Positions 36,201 through 44,837 of a stretch of 64,000 bases of DNA are shown in pieces; position 1 is the first letter of the stretch, and every line of letters starts with the position of its first letter. The stretch is from Angiostrongylus vasorum. Lineage: Eukaryota > Nematoda > Chromadorea > Rhabditida > Metastrongylidae. The notes beneath the pieces were generated by a model that saw only the letters and a list, made by a program, of their open reading frames with translations, made no database searches and had not been told where the DNA came from. Both the position numbers and the translations under genes were made by a program. The stretch covers positions 310,001 to 374,000 of the forward strand of contig JADANN010000467.1 of NCBI GenBank assembly GCA_018806985.1, read 5' to 3'.

Positions 36201-38106
36201 ACGTTGCTAATTTCGCGCGGTGCTCCACTGAAGAAGACCGGACTCGATACAAGATGAAGACGCCACAGAGAAGACGAACGAGTGTGGATGATTCGGATCA
36301 TTCGATTCGGTTCTGATGGAGAGGAGGACGTCGAAACGTTAGCCGAATAAACCTTCTTATCAATCTCGTGTTAGCTTAATAATCCAAGAATGTATTCATT
36401 AGAACACTTATTTGTTTACGCGACAAAGGCAGGCACTGTAGGAGTTCACTCTCATTCTTCCAGAGTCCAGAAATTGGTAACAGGCTCATCTAAGAACAGC
36501 TCATTCCCTCCCGATCCACGTAGAATAGCTCTAGAACCGCTATTCTAAGACTCCAGGAAGAATCGACTCGAGCAGCACTCAAAACACATTCATGAAGAAA
36601 AAATTTTCAAGTAAAAGCCAAATCCACACAGCCTTCGTGATGACAGATGCGAGCGAACGAATGGAACGCGTGAAGTGCTGGGAGACGCATAGCAGATGTG
36701 AAGATTGGTCATACAAAAAATGTATTTATATGATATATTGTACGGATCCCTACAATTCTTTCATTCGCTTCGTTCTCCCGTTTACATCATCCACTGAGTC
36801 CTTAGGGTTCGCGTACAACCTTGGTTACCAGTTAAGGATTTCTGCAATTTGTTTTTTAATGAAAGTCGCTGGATGTTGGTCCAGTTGATCGCATTTGCAT
36901 TCCTAGGATAACGCTCCTAATGTGTTCCTGGGTACTAACCATAGGCACTTCATAGTCTACATGAATCGCAGCGAGCTTTTTTTCAGACAAGTCTGGTACC
37001 AATATTCGCTAACTTCAACGCTTCTCAATCTCCTTATTGCAACAGTGTCAGAAAAGGTAACAAAACTAACATAAAGAAGATAATAAAACGATAAAGTATA
37101 AAGCTCTCAGCAGTGATCAATCCTTGAGGAATACGCCATGCATTCGACTTCATTAAGCATAGTTTGGAGGTGAATGAATGCAGCTCTGGCTTTTACAACG
37201 ACTCGCAGTGGCCTACCAATGTATCGAGCCAGTGCTGCTAAGCTCGCAGACAAGTCTGGTGCAAATTTATTTGCCGACCCCGGAGGAATGGAGAGCTTGG
37301 TTGGCTCTAGAGCGCGAGGATCGATCCCATGTGTACTGCAGGGCGCCTCTGACCACTGCGCTACACGATCCCTCACGACAAAAGATACTCAACAAAATTT
37401 TCGAATGACCGCAGAAAAGTACCCATCAATGGTCGTAAACGATAGAACTAAAAACAGGTGTTTCTAGTGGTGTGATGTAGTTGTGTTCCATAGATTCTTG
37501 AGAAAGTAAAAAAGTGTTGACGAATCTTGAGCGTTTTCAACGTCGAATGTTCAACATCGTAAACACTATAACTACAATTGATTAAAGGACAGATTTTCAA
37601 TGGAGTGGTCAAGAAAATACTGCACTTCTTCCATATCTGATTTGCTCAATGTTTTTTGCTCACAATGTTTCCGAATGTTTTCAGTAATGAGTTTGAGGAG
37701 TGTTCACTAAAGATTCGCTTTCACTAAAACTCTATCCTCAATGAAAAATCGGTCAGTAGTATATGTCTCCACGAGTTTTCTTTCAAGCAACTGTTATCAG
37801 CCATAAATGATTAGTAGCGGTATAGTAGGACAAATTAATTGTTTCCGTCTTGGTCATGATAGACCAAGTCGAACTAAGAGGAATAAGAGACCTCAATACC
37901 TATCATCAACAAGGCTTTACTTCAAATTCGTAATTTACTTTACCTGCAGTGCCAAAGACAAGTCGGCCATTCATCCGAGCTGCCAATTCGGTGTAGTTCT
38001 TCGCCTCTGCTAGAGTGGCTATGCAAGCTCGTGTTTTCTCATTCTTATCCCAAGCCAACCAGTTCGCTACTTTCGTGTCCAATTTATTCCGGTCTTCTTC
38101 CAGCAT
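18238..38106 (-). CDS. PGM2: Phosphopentomutase / phosphoglucomutase, PGM2 family, 15 exons
   Basis: Cytosolic alpha-D-phosphohexomutase that interconverts pentose (and hexose) 1- and 5/6-phosphates. Exons, 5' to 3' on the minus strand: 38106-37944, 35791-35635, 32927-32843, 32681-32574, 32476-32310, 32138-32014, 31907-31738, 28313-28150, 28004-27868, 22309-22212, 21150-21057, 20445-20359, 20223-20188, 20035-19895, 18414-18238. All four family motifs are intact: active-site serine loop TASHNP (about residues 151-156), metal loop DPDADR (311-316), sugar-specificity loop GNEMG (333-337) and phosphate-binding RASGTEPK (554-561). The N-terminus has the family FGTAG/IRARM junction split by intron 1. 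The protein would be about 635 aa, against about 612 in human PGM2. The ATG is chosen because a TTTTCAG acceptor lies 24 nt upstream. One base is surplus at the exon 5/6 junction (see findings). Introns 1, 2, 7, 9 and 14 carry RTE and SINE insertions; intron 3 is about 160 bp and the unlisted intron stretches (for example 33.0-34.9 kb) show nothing recognisable. Confidence 0.95.
18470..18740 (+). repeat. tRNA-derived SINE, family B, diverged
   Basis: Copy in PGM2 intron 14, antisense to the gene. Recognised by GGTACCCAAGTTGTTTGGGA, GATAGATCGGCAGGCCACTG, GAGTCATTGTAAAAG and GAATGCATGG; the head is more diverged than in other copies. Confidence 0.65.
19095..19365 (-). repeat. tRNA-derived SINE, family B
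   Basis: Minus-strand copy in PGM2 intron 14. Head GGGGCGCATGTGGCGCAGTG (A-box TGGCGCAGTGG), B-box-like GGGATCGATTCCC, then the family body and a GCGTTGATTAATC-like tail. Confidence 0.8.
19450..19625 (+). repeat. Partial tRNA-derived SINE, family B
   Basis: Shortened copy in PGM2 intron 14: CTTCAGCGCAATGGTTGGAG head, CATCCCTCCGGGGTTAG middle and GGTGCCAGACTTGTTAGCAA. It ends within the GATAGGCCAT segment. It is oriented opposite to the neighbour at 19095-19365. Confidence 0.6.
21540..21790 (+). repeat. Interspersed repeat family E
   Basis: Shares blocks with 36480-36730 and 4690-4815: AGCTCT/CTAGAGCTAT region, GAAAATTTCAAG, CTTGTGAATGATGGATGCGA, AACGAATCGAATG and AAGAAGTGCTG. Non-coding. 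It lies in PGM2 intron 10. Confidence 0.45.
22560..22762 (+). repeat. tRNA-like SINE, family C
   Basis: Copy in PGM2 intron 9: GATGAACGCATAAGCCTCCG, B-box GTTCGATCCCCACCGCAG, CACCCGCGGTCCGGAG, TTTGCAAATATCTCAGCGTC, and a tail through GTAGTAGGCAGTAAATAAAA. Confidence 0.75.
23000..23262 (+). repeat. tRNA-derived SINE, family B, well preserved
   Basis: Head GGGCGCGTGTGGCGCAGTGG contains the Pol III A-box TGGCGCAGTGG, followed at tRNA-like spacing by the B-box-like GGAATCGATCCCAGC. Full family body and tail follow. It lies in PGM2 intron 9. Confidence 0.82.
23775..24034 (+). repeat. Interspersed repeat family A, diverged
   Basis: Diverged copy in PGM2 intron 9, recognised by AAGGTTTACCGACACGTTGT, CCGCCGTCCTGTATCAAATA and GGGTGACCTCGGGAACCAAA. 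It lacks the 3' tail and abuts the family 2 RTE. Confidence 0.55.
24035..27110 (+). mobile_element. RTE retrotransposon (family 2), split by a nested insertion
   Basis: Two plus-strand halves, 24035-25530 and 26667-27110, align end to end with the shorter family 2 copy at 54016-55215. The first half holds the linker after the endonuclease ([14 protein letters not shown]), the RT start ([17 protein letters not shown]) and palm ([32 protein letters not shown]). The second half begins [22 protein letters not shown] and runs into the C-terminal domain. Many stops and frameshifts make it a dead copy. It lies in PGM2 intron 9, antisense to the gene. Confidence 0.8.
25531..26655 (-). mobile_element. 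5'-truncated family 1 RTE nested in a family 2 RTE
   Basis: Minus-strand 3' portion of a family 1 element inserted into the family 2 copy and flanked by an 11-bp direct repeat ACCACCCAACT (25520-25530 and 26656-26666), the target-site duplication. It encodes RT from [20 protein letters not shown] through [18 protein letters not shown] and [17 protein letters not shown] to the C-terminal domain, with frameshifts. Its 3' end is a short tandem array of GATACAG-type units, as RTE elements end in short repeats. Confidence 0.88.
28390..31372 (+). mobile_element. Nearly full-length family 1 RTE retrotransposon
   Basis: Colinear with the inverted copy at 56098-59393. Order: a 5' leader of about 550 bp, an APE-type endonuclease (29040-29700; [25 protein letters not shown], with the SDHR box damaged), a linker (29890-30230; [19 protein letters not shown]), then reverse transcriptase (30394-31188; [57 protein letters not shown]). 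Stops and frameshifts break the single ORF. The 3' end is lost: at about 31372 it passes into a different repeat. It lies in PGM2 intron 7 on the opposite strand to the gene. Confidence 0.88.
31375..31560 (-). repeat. Interspersed repeat family A, 5' half
   Basis: Minus-strand 5' half: CCCAGTGGTTTAGCGCCTCA, TGTTCCTTGGTGTCGGGCTA and CTTCCGTCAGGAAACCCAGG. It replaces the missing 3' end of the RTE at 28390-31372. Confidence 0.65.
34950..35222 (-). repeat. tRNA-derived SINE, family B
   Basis: Minus-strand copy in PGM2 intron 2 with head AGGGGCGTCTGGTGCAATAG and a body diverged around the B-box. The tail segment (GAATGAAGCCGAATCCATGG-like on minus) is recognisable. Confidence 0.7.
36215..36395 (+). 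repeat. Interspersed repeat family D
   Basis: Copy in PGM2 intron 1 with TCCACTGAAGAAGACCGGAC, ACGTCGAAACGTTAGCCGAA, TAAACCTTCTTATCAATCTC and TTAGCTTAATAATCCAAGAA. Confidence 0.6.
36480..36730 (+). repeat. Interspersed repeat family E
   Basis: Copy in PGM2 intron 1 with AGAATAGCTCTAGAACCG, AAATTTTCAAGTAAAAGCC, CTTCGTGATGACAGATGCGA, GTGAAGTGCTGGGAGACGC and AGCAGATGTGAAGATTGGTC. Confidence 0.45.
37095..37378 (-). repeat. tRNA-derived SINE, family B
   Basis: Minus-strand copy in PGM2 intron 1. Head GGGATCGTGTAGCGCAGTGG, B-box-like GGGATCGATCCTC, and a full body ending at the AGAGCTTTATACTTTATCG tail. Confidence 0.8.
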
Positions 38107-38129
38107 TTTACAAACCTTCCAAATTCAAC

Positions 38130-38137
38130 CTGAAAAC
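38130..38137 (-). other. Candidate SL trans-splice acceptor of the PGM2 gene
   Basis: On the minus strand GTTTTCAG is followed by 23 nt of AT-rich leader and then the PGM2 ATG. No plausible upstream cis exon is visible, so a spliced-leader acceptor is the simplest reading (inference). Confidence 0.6.
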
Positions 38138-38524
38138 TACATGAAGAAGAAAAATAATGCCAATAAATTGACAACGGAACTATCAAGGACATCAAATGAA
38201 GAAACAATGACTCTTAACGTCGTGAAAGAACGATACAAGACGACATATTCAACAATAATACGCTGCCTATTTTCACTAAAGTACAAGTCATTATGGAAAT
38301 GAAAACCTCGAAAAGATTTTTTGAGTAAAGCAATAAAACGAATATTTACCCGAAAGAAGAAATAGAAAACATTTTCATCGAAGTACTACAATCTTCTAAG
38401 AGCTTGGCAGAATCTTACAAATATGTTTATCTATTTAATTGAGGCTGCTTCATATCTAAGGAGCGGATCTAATCCCAAGCTACGGAAGGCGCGTTCCTGT
38501 TCTATAACAATATTATTTCTATCC

Positions 38525-38692
38525 GTGTATTGTCTGGGCAGACTTTGGCCAGGCTGACCTCGGGATTCCAGCGAACCACAATGACTAAACCAGCAACACT
38601 CCAAAAAAAATGGAAATTACGCTGCGGCCCGCACAATCAGTGAAGATGCCCCATCCAAGTACCCAAGTAAGTACCAGTGGATTTCATACGAC
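38525..38692 (+). repeat. Interspersed repeat family A, 3' half
   Basis: Carries GGCTGACCTCGGGATTCCAG, AATTACGCTGCGGCCCGCAC, AATCAGTGAAGATGCC and the tail ACCCAAGTAAGTACC. Intergenic, upstream of PGM2. Confidence 0.65.
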
Positions 38693-41362
38693 CACCTATC
38701 AGTTTCGACACTAGGCCATCTGAGATCTAAGGATTCCATTTTGGGATGAAATTAGTTACTCCACCACCATGGTGCATCACCATAGGATCCATTTCATGAG
38801 CCCAGAATGAAGCTCAGTAAGAAGTGAAACGAAGCCATCACAATTCGTTCTATCGGAGGTCAAACCGCAAGAAAGCAAATATCCATCCCGTCCAACACTG
38901 GACTGCCTGTGGTAAGGATCGCGTACAACCAACTGAGGATTCCAGCAGGAAAACCTTTCTCAATCACCAGAACATAATATTACAATACCCAATACCGAAA
39001 ACCACAACCTTTTTAGTGAATTCACATTGTTACTCATTTTTAAATAAACCTCTAAGCAGTTGGACCCATGTATTAAAGGATTTTAAAGCGCAGACTGCGT
39101 TTCACATTTCGCCTTCGACTAAAAGTTCCATTTTAATTTAGATTTTCGCTCTTAGTTTCCTGAGATGAAAATAGAAATAAAGGAATTTCGAGAGCGCTTT
39201 TCCTTTGCACAGAGGAACAACCTGAGGGCCATTTACGACGACCACCTGATGAAGTTTACTGAAGCTAATCGAGAAAGAATAGCTCGAAAGCTTGCGGAAC
39301 ATGACTGACAGCTAGATAAAATAAAGGTTTCTATGCAAACCAATCGAATCAGGAATTCAGGAGAACACAACAAATGGACCTCGTACGAATTGAACACAAA
39401 CAACAAAACTGTCGCTATGATGCTTGCACTGCATTCATTTAACGCAACAGAAACGATGAGGTTCTTGATCGCATGACTCCCGATGTGCGAACAAAAAAAG
39501 CATTCCATAAAACAAAAACCGACCAAACCTGAGGCGCCAAAAACAGTTCCCGAAGCAAAATTTGCACCAAAATCAGGTTGTGGCGACAGTTTCTTATCAG
39601 CCAGATAAAATCGTTCTCCACTACGTTTCAAACCTTGAGAAAATTATAGCAACAGAGAAATTTAGCGAGGAAGTAGCAAAATGCTCTAAGAACCGCAGTG
39701 ATCCCAACTGGTATAAATCGATTGAAAAGGAGTAATTTTTTTGTAAGGCCACTGCCACATATCATCGACTGAACAACACAACAGTTTTTACAATTACGGA
39801 TACGAAGCTGCTTCACATGGCACATCCAAGAGCTGTTATGCCAACCAACTGCTTTTTTTTCAGTTACCTCAACAAACTGCTAGCTGGAAAAAGGCTTCAA
39901 CAACCAAACCACTGATCAAAATGCCTCGAGAAGTAGCTCTACCTCGGAGCCCGACAATTTTAATGCAATGGGAATAAGTCGCTTACGGCTAACAAGAACA
40001 TGGATTTTAAAGGCCTCAATTTAATTGGGGTTCACAACAAATTTAGATATATGTATTTGAAGATGTATGTTAGCAAGGTATATTTACTGCCAGTTGTATG
40101 GTAGCAATCTCATTACTTGGCACCCCTGAGCGATTCTACCTACAACGTCAAGTAGAGAAACCACTGAGAGGTGATCAAGCCCTGAGTTGCGACAGACGTC
40201 CAGGAACAGGCTACAGAAACGTAGTGTTTTCAGAAGCTGATCTTCACGCTCTTCTTGAGTTCGCACGTCAAATCAAATTTCATGTGATCGTCCTACAAAA
40301 GCCTAATTCAATCTGAAGATTCTTTCCATTCCAACAGAATAAATCCTGCCTTGAAACGCAAGTGGGGGCTGTCATTACACCCACTCCTTGCCCTTTTCGG
40401 TAACCTCATATAATATTCTCTCATGCTGCATGAAAATCCTTTTGATTCCAATCTAGAGAAGTTCACTGACCAGTTGAAGGTGGTAGTTAAAGAAAAGAAC
40501 TACAAATTTTTTTCTGCAGAAAGGAAAGTTTGGTAAAGACGAAACTGGAGAAGAATCGTTGTCATCCGACAAGACGGAAAATGCAAGTCATCCCAGATTC
40601 TAACATCTTTGAAGGACATATTTGCCAACAACTTTGACACAAAGAAAAAAGATGATTGAAAACTCTAAGATAACCGCCCAAGCTTCCCAAGAATGTGCTC
40701 AACATGTTTCGCTCCGTCTCCATTTGAATGTAAACGGATCGTATCTCTTACATCATCAAGGCGTTGAGCGAAAATTTTGCTAAGGTTGGATCTAACTACA
40801 ACAACACAAGTGGATAATAAGCGATAAATATCCATAAAGGAGAATATTTAATAGTACGGCAATAAGAGTATTGGAGGCAGTTTAAAAAAGAAGAAATGTG
40901 AAGAACAGTTGTGAAAACCAAAGTTAAGCTTTAAGGTGACGAACGCTCAGCAACAGATACAATATATATCAAGGATTCACTTCCAAATGGAAAACTGGCT
41001 AGGTGTACTTACTGGCAAAATCAATACTTTTTTTGATTTTCACACCGCCCAACAATATATACGCCAGCTTTTGTCGGATGGGGAGGAGGTTTTCACACAA
41101 GTCTGGTACCAAATTCACGTCCTCAGAGGAATGGGTGGCTTGGTTGGTTGGATGAAGGGTCGAGCCAGAAGATTGGATGTATTGAACCGTGTCTCAGTAA
41201 TTGCACTAACCTGCCTGGAAGTTACTGAAAGCAAGAAAAAACGATAGTATACAACAAAAAAGAATTGTAAGAAAATTTGCAGACCACGCCCATCTGGTAA
41301 TGTTAAAACCTCGCATCAGATCAACAAGATCATTCAAAACACTGACCTTCTATAAACTTCGG
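38693..41362. other. Intergenic upstream of PGM2, decayed coding-like stretches
   Basis: A 47-codon plus-strand frame at 39165-39308 (charged, starting MKIEIKEFRERFSFAQRNN, stop TGA) and a run of further short open segments on the same strand to about 40320 look like a decayed ORF. I cannot assign a family. A family B SINE scrap (ACAAGTCTGGTACCAA) lies near 41096. Confidence 0.35.
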
Positions 41363-42032
41363 CATAAATAGTTTATATATTTATTTGTACGTTCTTATAA
41401 ACTGATGTTGTTGGGCTGATGTGAGGTTGGTATAGGTCGTTGTTGTCGTTGTTATTGTTGTTGTCGTTGCCGCTGTCTTTGTTGTTGGTGTTGTGGGTCG
41501 ATGGCTGACGTTTCGGCGATTTCGCCTTCTTCAGAGCATGGACATATTTTATGCAACAGTAGCCTAATATTCGGTGAAATATCTTTAGTATTAATGAAGA
41601 TTAAACATACAAATGAACCGAAAAGAGGAATGCCTCACTATCACACGTGATCTGGCGCCTTACTTGAAAATGATTTTTTGACCCAGGTGGGCCTCGCTCG
41701 CCATCCCACGTGAACAACTCGTGGGCAGTCCCACTCGTAACAGCACGATGAGTAGTCTTTTTGGTCAATATGGCATTTGTTTATATGTTTGATCCTCATT
41801 AACAGCATAGGTTTTTTTCGTCGAATTGTGAGACTATCGTTACATAAAATATGCCCAGGCTCCCAGGAAGGCGAAATCGCCGAAATCGCCAAACCGTCAG
41901 CCATCGACCAACAACATCAACACCAACACCAATAACAACGACAACGACAACGGGACATACCAATCTCGCATCACCTCAGCAAGATCAATTAATAAGAACA
42001 TATAAATAAATAAATATATTGATTATTTATGC
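41363..42032. repeat. Fold-back element: about 200-bp inverted arms around a 270-bp loop
   Basis: Left arm 41363-41562 and right arm 41832-42032 are imperfect reverse complements: GCATAAAT...TATATATTTATTT against AAATAAATATATTGATTATTTATGC; GATGTGAGGTTGGTATA against TACCAATCTCGCATCACCTC; GTTGTTGT-rich against ACAACAACA-rich; CGATGGCTGACGTTTCGGCG against CGAAATCGCCAAACCGTCAG; ACATATTTTATGCAAC against TTACATAAAATATGCC. No coding capacity. It looks like a fold-back or MITE-type element. A half-related stretch lies at 42410-42590. Confidence 0.7.
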
Positions 42033-42094
42033 CCAGATGTACAGAAACTCGGTGTTTTGAGATAATGTCAAGATTTATGTGGCCATGTCGTGAT

Positions 42095-42390
42095 GGCGCA
42101 CGAATGGCGCGTGTGACGCAGTGGTCGGAGGCGCCCACCTGCAATACACATGGGATCGATTCCCGCCTCCCAGGCTCACCAAGCCCTCCATCCTTCCGGT
42201 GTTCGCAAATTGGTACCAGACTTGTCTGGGAGGATAGCAGCACTGGCTCGATACATCGCTAAGCCACCGCGAGTCATTGTAAAGGCCACATATGCATTCA
42301 ATCACCTCCAAACCTTAAAACCCTAGAGCTTAATGAAGTCGAATGCATGGCGCACCCCTAAGAGATTGATCAATGCCGACAGCTTTTTTT
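42095..42390 (+). repeat. tRNA-derived SINE, family B, well preserved
   Basis: Head GCGCGTGTGACGCAGTGGTC, B-box GGGATCGATTCCC, body GGTACCAGACTTGTCTGGGA and CGATACATCGCTAAGCCACC, ending in a T-rich tail near 42390. Intergenic. Confidence 0.82.
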
Positions 42391-42590
42391 ATTTTTTAAC
42401 TCGTCATCTCCGCGAATAGCACACGGTACGTTTTACGCACTACACAACGAAATGGGCTCTGAAGACGACGAAGTCGCGACACGTCAACCACAGAACTCCA
42501 AGAACACGTGGCCACAACCTCGCGTCACCTCATCAAGAACAGCTCGTAATAATCAAATAAAATTAATCATTAATGTCGAGGCTTATTGAA

Positions 42591-44423
42591 ACTCCGTCTT
42601 CCAATTCATGTTAGGATATTTAAAACAAGATGTTAGACAACATAGAATCCGACTTTCACAATATTTTGTTGAGCACTCACTGAAGGAAATGATGATTTCA
42701 TATCGATGACATACGGAAAACAGAATATTCTAGAAAAAAAACATGCGAAGTGCGTCATCAAGCCGTTCTTCAGTCAATAGATTTTAGCAATGCAGTATTA
42801 GGTGATAAAAGTATGAGCTTTCCATGTCGAACGATTTGTCACAACACATGAGTATCAAATGTATGAAAGAGGGAATCAAACGAGATTGGACAAGAAGTCA
42901 AAAGAATTTTTGATAGATTATTTGACACATCATTCAAATTTGAATAGTCAGTCATCTTCTCGCTATACTACAAACGACTGGTGAGTGAGAGTGGAGGATC
43001 GAACCCAGAAGAGAAGTACTTAAGTTGGTTAGACATTAACACCTTCAAACTTTAACATAATACATTGAATTCTCCCGTCGCGGAGTAGAGCAAGTGTACT
43101 GATAATCCCTAAAGAAATTAACAAAGGAAAACAGAACTATATCGTCTGAAAATAATGAAATAGGAAAAATAAATAAATCACAGGAATATAAACTTGTAAA
43201 AATATACACATATTAAAGATCTAGATACTGTCCAGAGTTTATAAATGCACACGACAAAGTTTACGACACTAGAAAAACTTGTTCTAGTTATGTATTCAAC
43301 GGCTCTACCTCAGACGAATCCACCACTAGGTAATACCAACCCAGGTAGATGAAAGTAGTTGGCGTAGTATTTCGTGAAATTATGCTTCAGCACGCTCGTA
43401 GGACCTCGTCTTACGGAGTTACGGGATTTTTTAAGAAATTTAAAAGATTGACGACCAAGAACAACCTTGTGCTGATGTTGCCTCAAATGTGATCATGGCT
43501 CTTATGTTTTGCAGCACTGAAGTTACCAAAAAACACCATAAACTAGCAGATTGGTGAAAGTGCACATAGGAAGCAAACAGAATAGATGATGTACTGTATA
43601 AATTTAATAAATCCACACCTTAATACACTCGCATCACAGGGGTTTTTCCATCAACCACCAATCAATTTTCGAGAAGTCGATTTTAGAACTTCAATGTTGT
43701 GGAGTAAATCTGTCAGGTAATGAAAGGTCTGTAAAATGCAAAATTTCTATGTCAATTAGTAAACCTCACCATAAGCTAGGAAATATTTGTTTAATGTCTA
43801 AACTGCTAGCTTGTCTCCCTTATTACGGATGGAGGTATTCCTCGATGTCGAACTGCGACGTAGGTCAAGTGTCACCCATTTGTGCAAGGTCATCCAAAAC
43901 GAAAACGAATTTGGCGCCAGAAAAAACCTAGTGGGAAACCAGTCTCTGAAACAACAGTCGGAGGCCGTCTTTGGTGAAGACCGATTCAGACTCCTGATAC
44001 TAAAACATACTCTGAGTTAGAAGCGCCAGTATAAAATCCCAGTTTACATGATCCTCAGGTGAACACACGATACGGGAAATATTTGTTTGCAGACGGTAAA
44101 CTGCTTGACCGCAGGCTCCCTCGTGAGTTCTACTACTCTATCTGCATTCACCGAGTCGTTAACGACTCCTCTGTCGACAAATTTTCCACTCGAATAAGGT
44201 AACCCATCAGTTTTAATGGTAGACATATTGTTGGACATGGAAAAGAGATGTTCCTCGAAACTCCGAGAAACCATAAACTCAAATATGTGCTGGAGGCGAA
44301 AACTGCACTTCAGACGGCAGTACTTGAACACACTATGGATACGTGTAAACCACTATGCATTTGAACTACCTGTGTTAATGGGCCTTTCAGTGACTTCTAA
44401 AAAACAAGGAAGATGCACTTGTC
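42591..44423. other. Intergenic, no gene recognised
   Basis: A diverged block around 43727-43790 resembles 55433-55480 (GTCCATGAGCAAACCTCG-like), and one at 44960-45010 resembles 55370-55420. These indicate an unnamed dispersed repeat rather than a gene. Confidence 0.35.
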
Positions 44424-44837
44424 CCCTCTATGTGTCTTCTTTAGCTTTGGCTTCAAATTGTTAGCAGTGTCCTTTGAATTCTCTACATGCGCCCAAGATG
44501 CAATCTAAATGATCGAAGAGTCGATTCTTTCACAACTTTATGGAAGGGTGCCGCTCCAAAAGACATGTTTTCTCATGCCGATGGTAAAGCGACAAACAAG
44601 AGTTGTACTACTGTGTGAATTTATATCAGGTCCCTCTATGTGTCTTCTTTAGCTTTGGCTTCAAATTGTTAGCAGTGTCCTTTGAATTCTCTACATGCGC
44701 CCAAGATGCAATCTAAATGATCGAAGAGTCGATTCTTTCACAACTTTATGGAAGGGTGCCGCTCCAAAAGACATGTTTTCTCATGCCGATGGTAAAGCGA
44801 CAAACAAGAGTTGTACTACTGTGTGAATTTATATCAG
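44424..44837 (+). repeat. Identical tandem duplication, 208-bp period
   Basis: The segment from CTATGTGTCTTCTTTAGC to GTGAATTTATATCAG occurs twice with a 208-bp period (first copy from about 44427, second from about 44635). I see no differences between the two copies, so the duplication is recent or an assembly artefact. The duplicated frame carries MIEESILSQLYGRVPLQ... with no recognisable domain. Confidence 0.9.
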
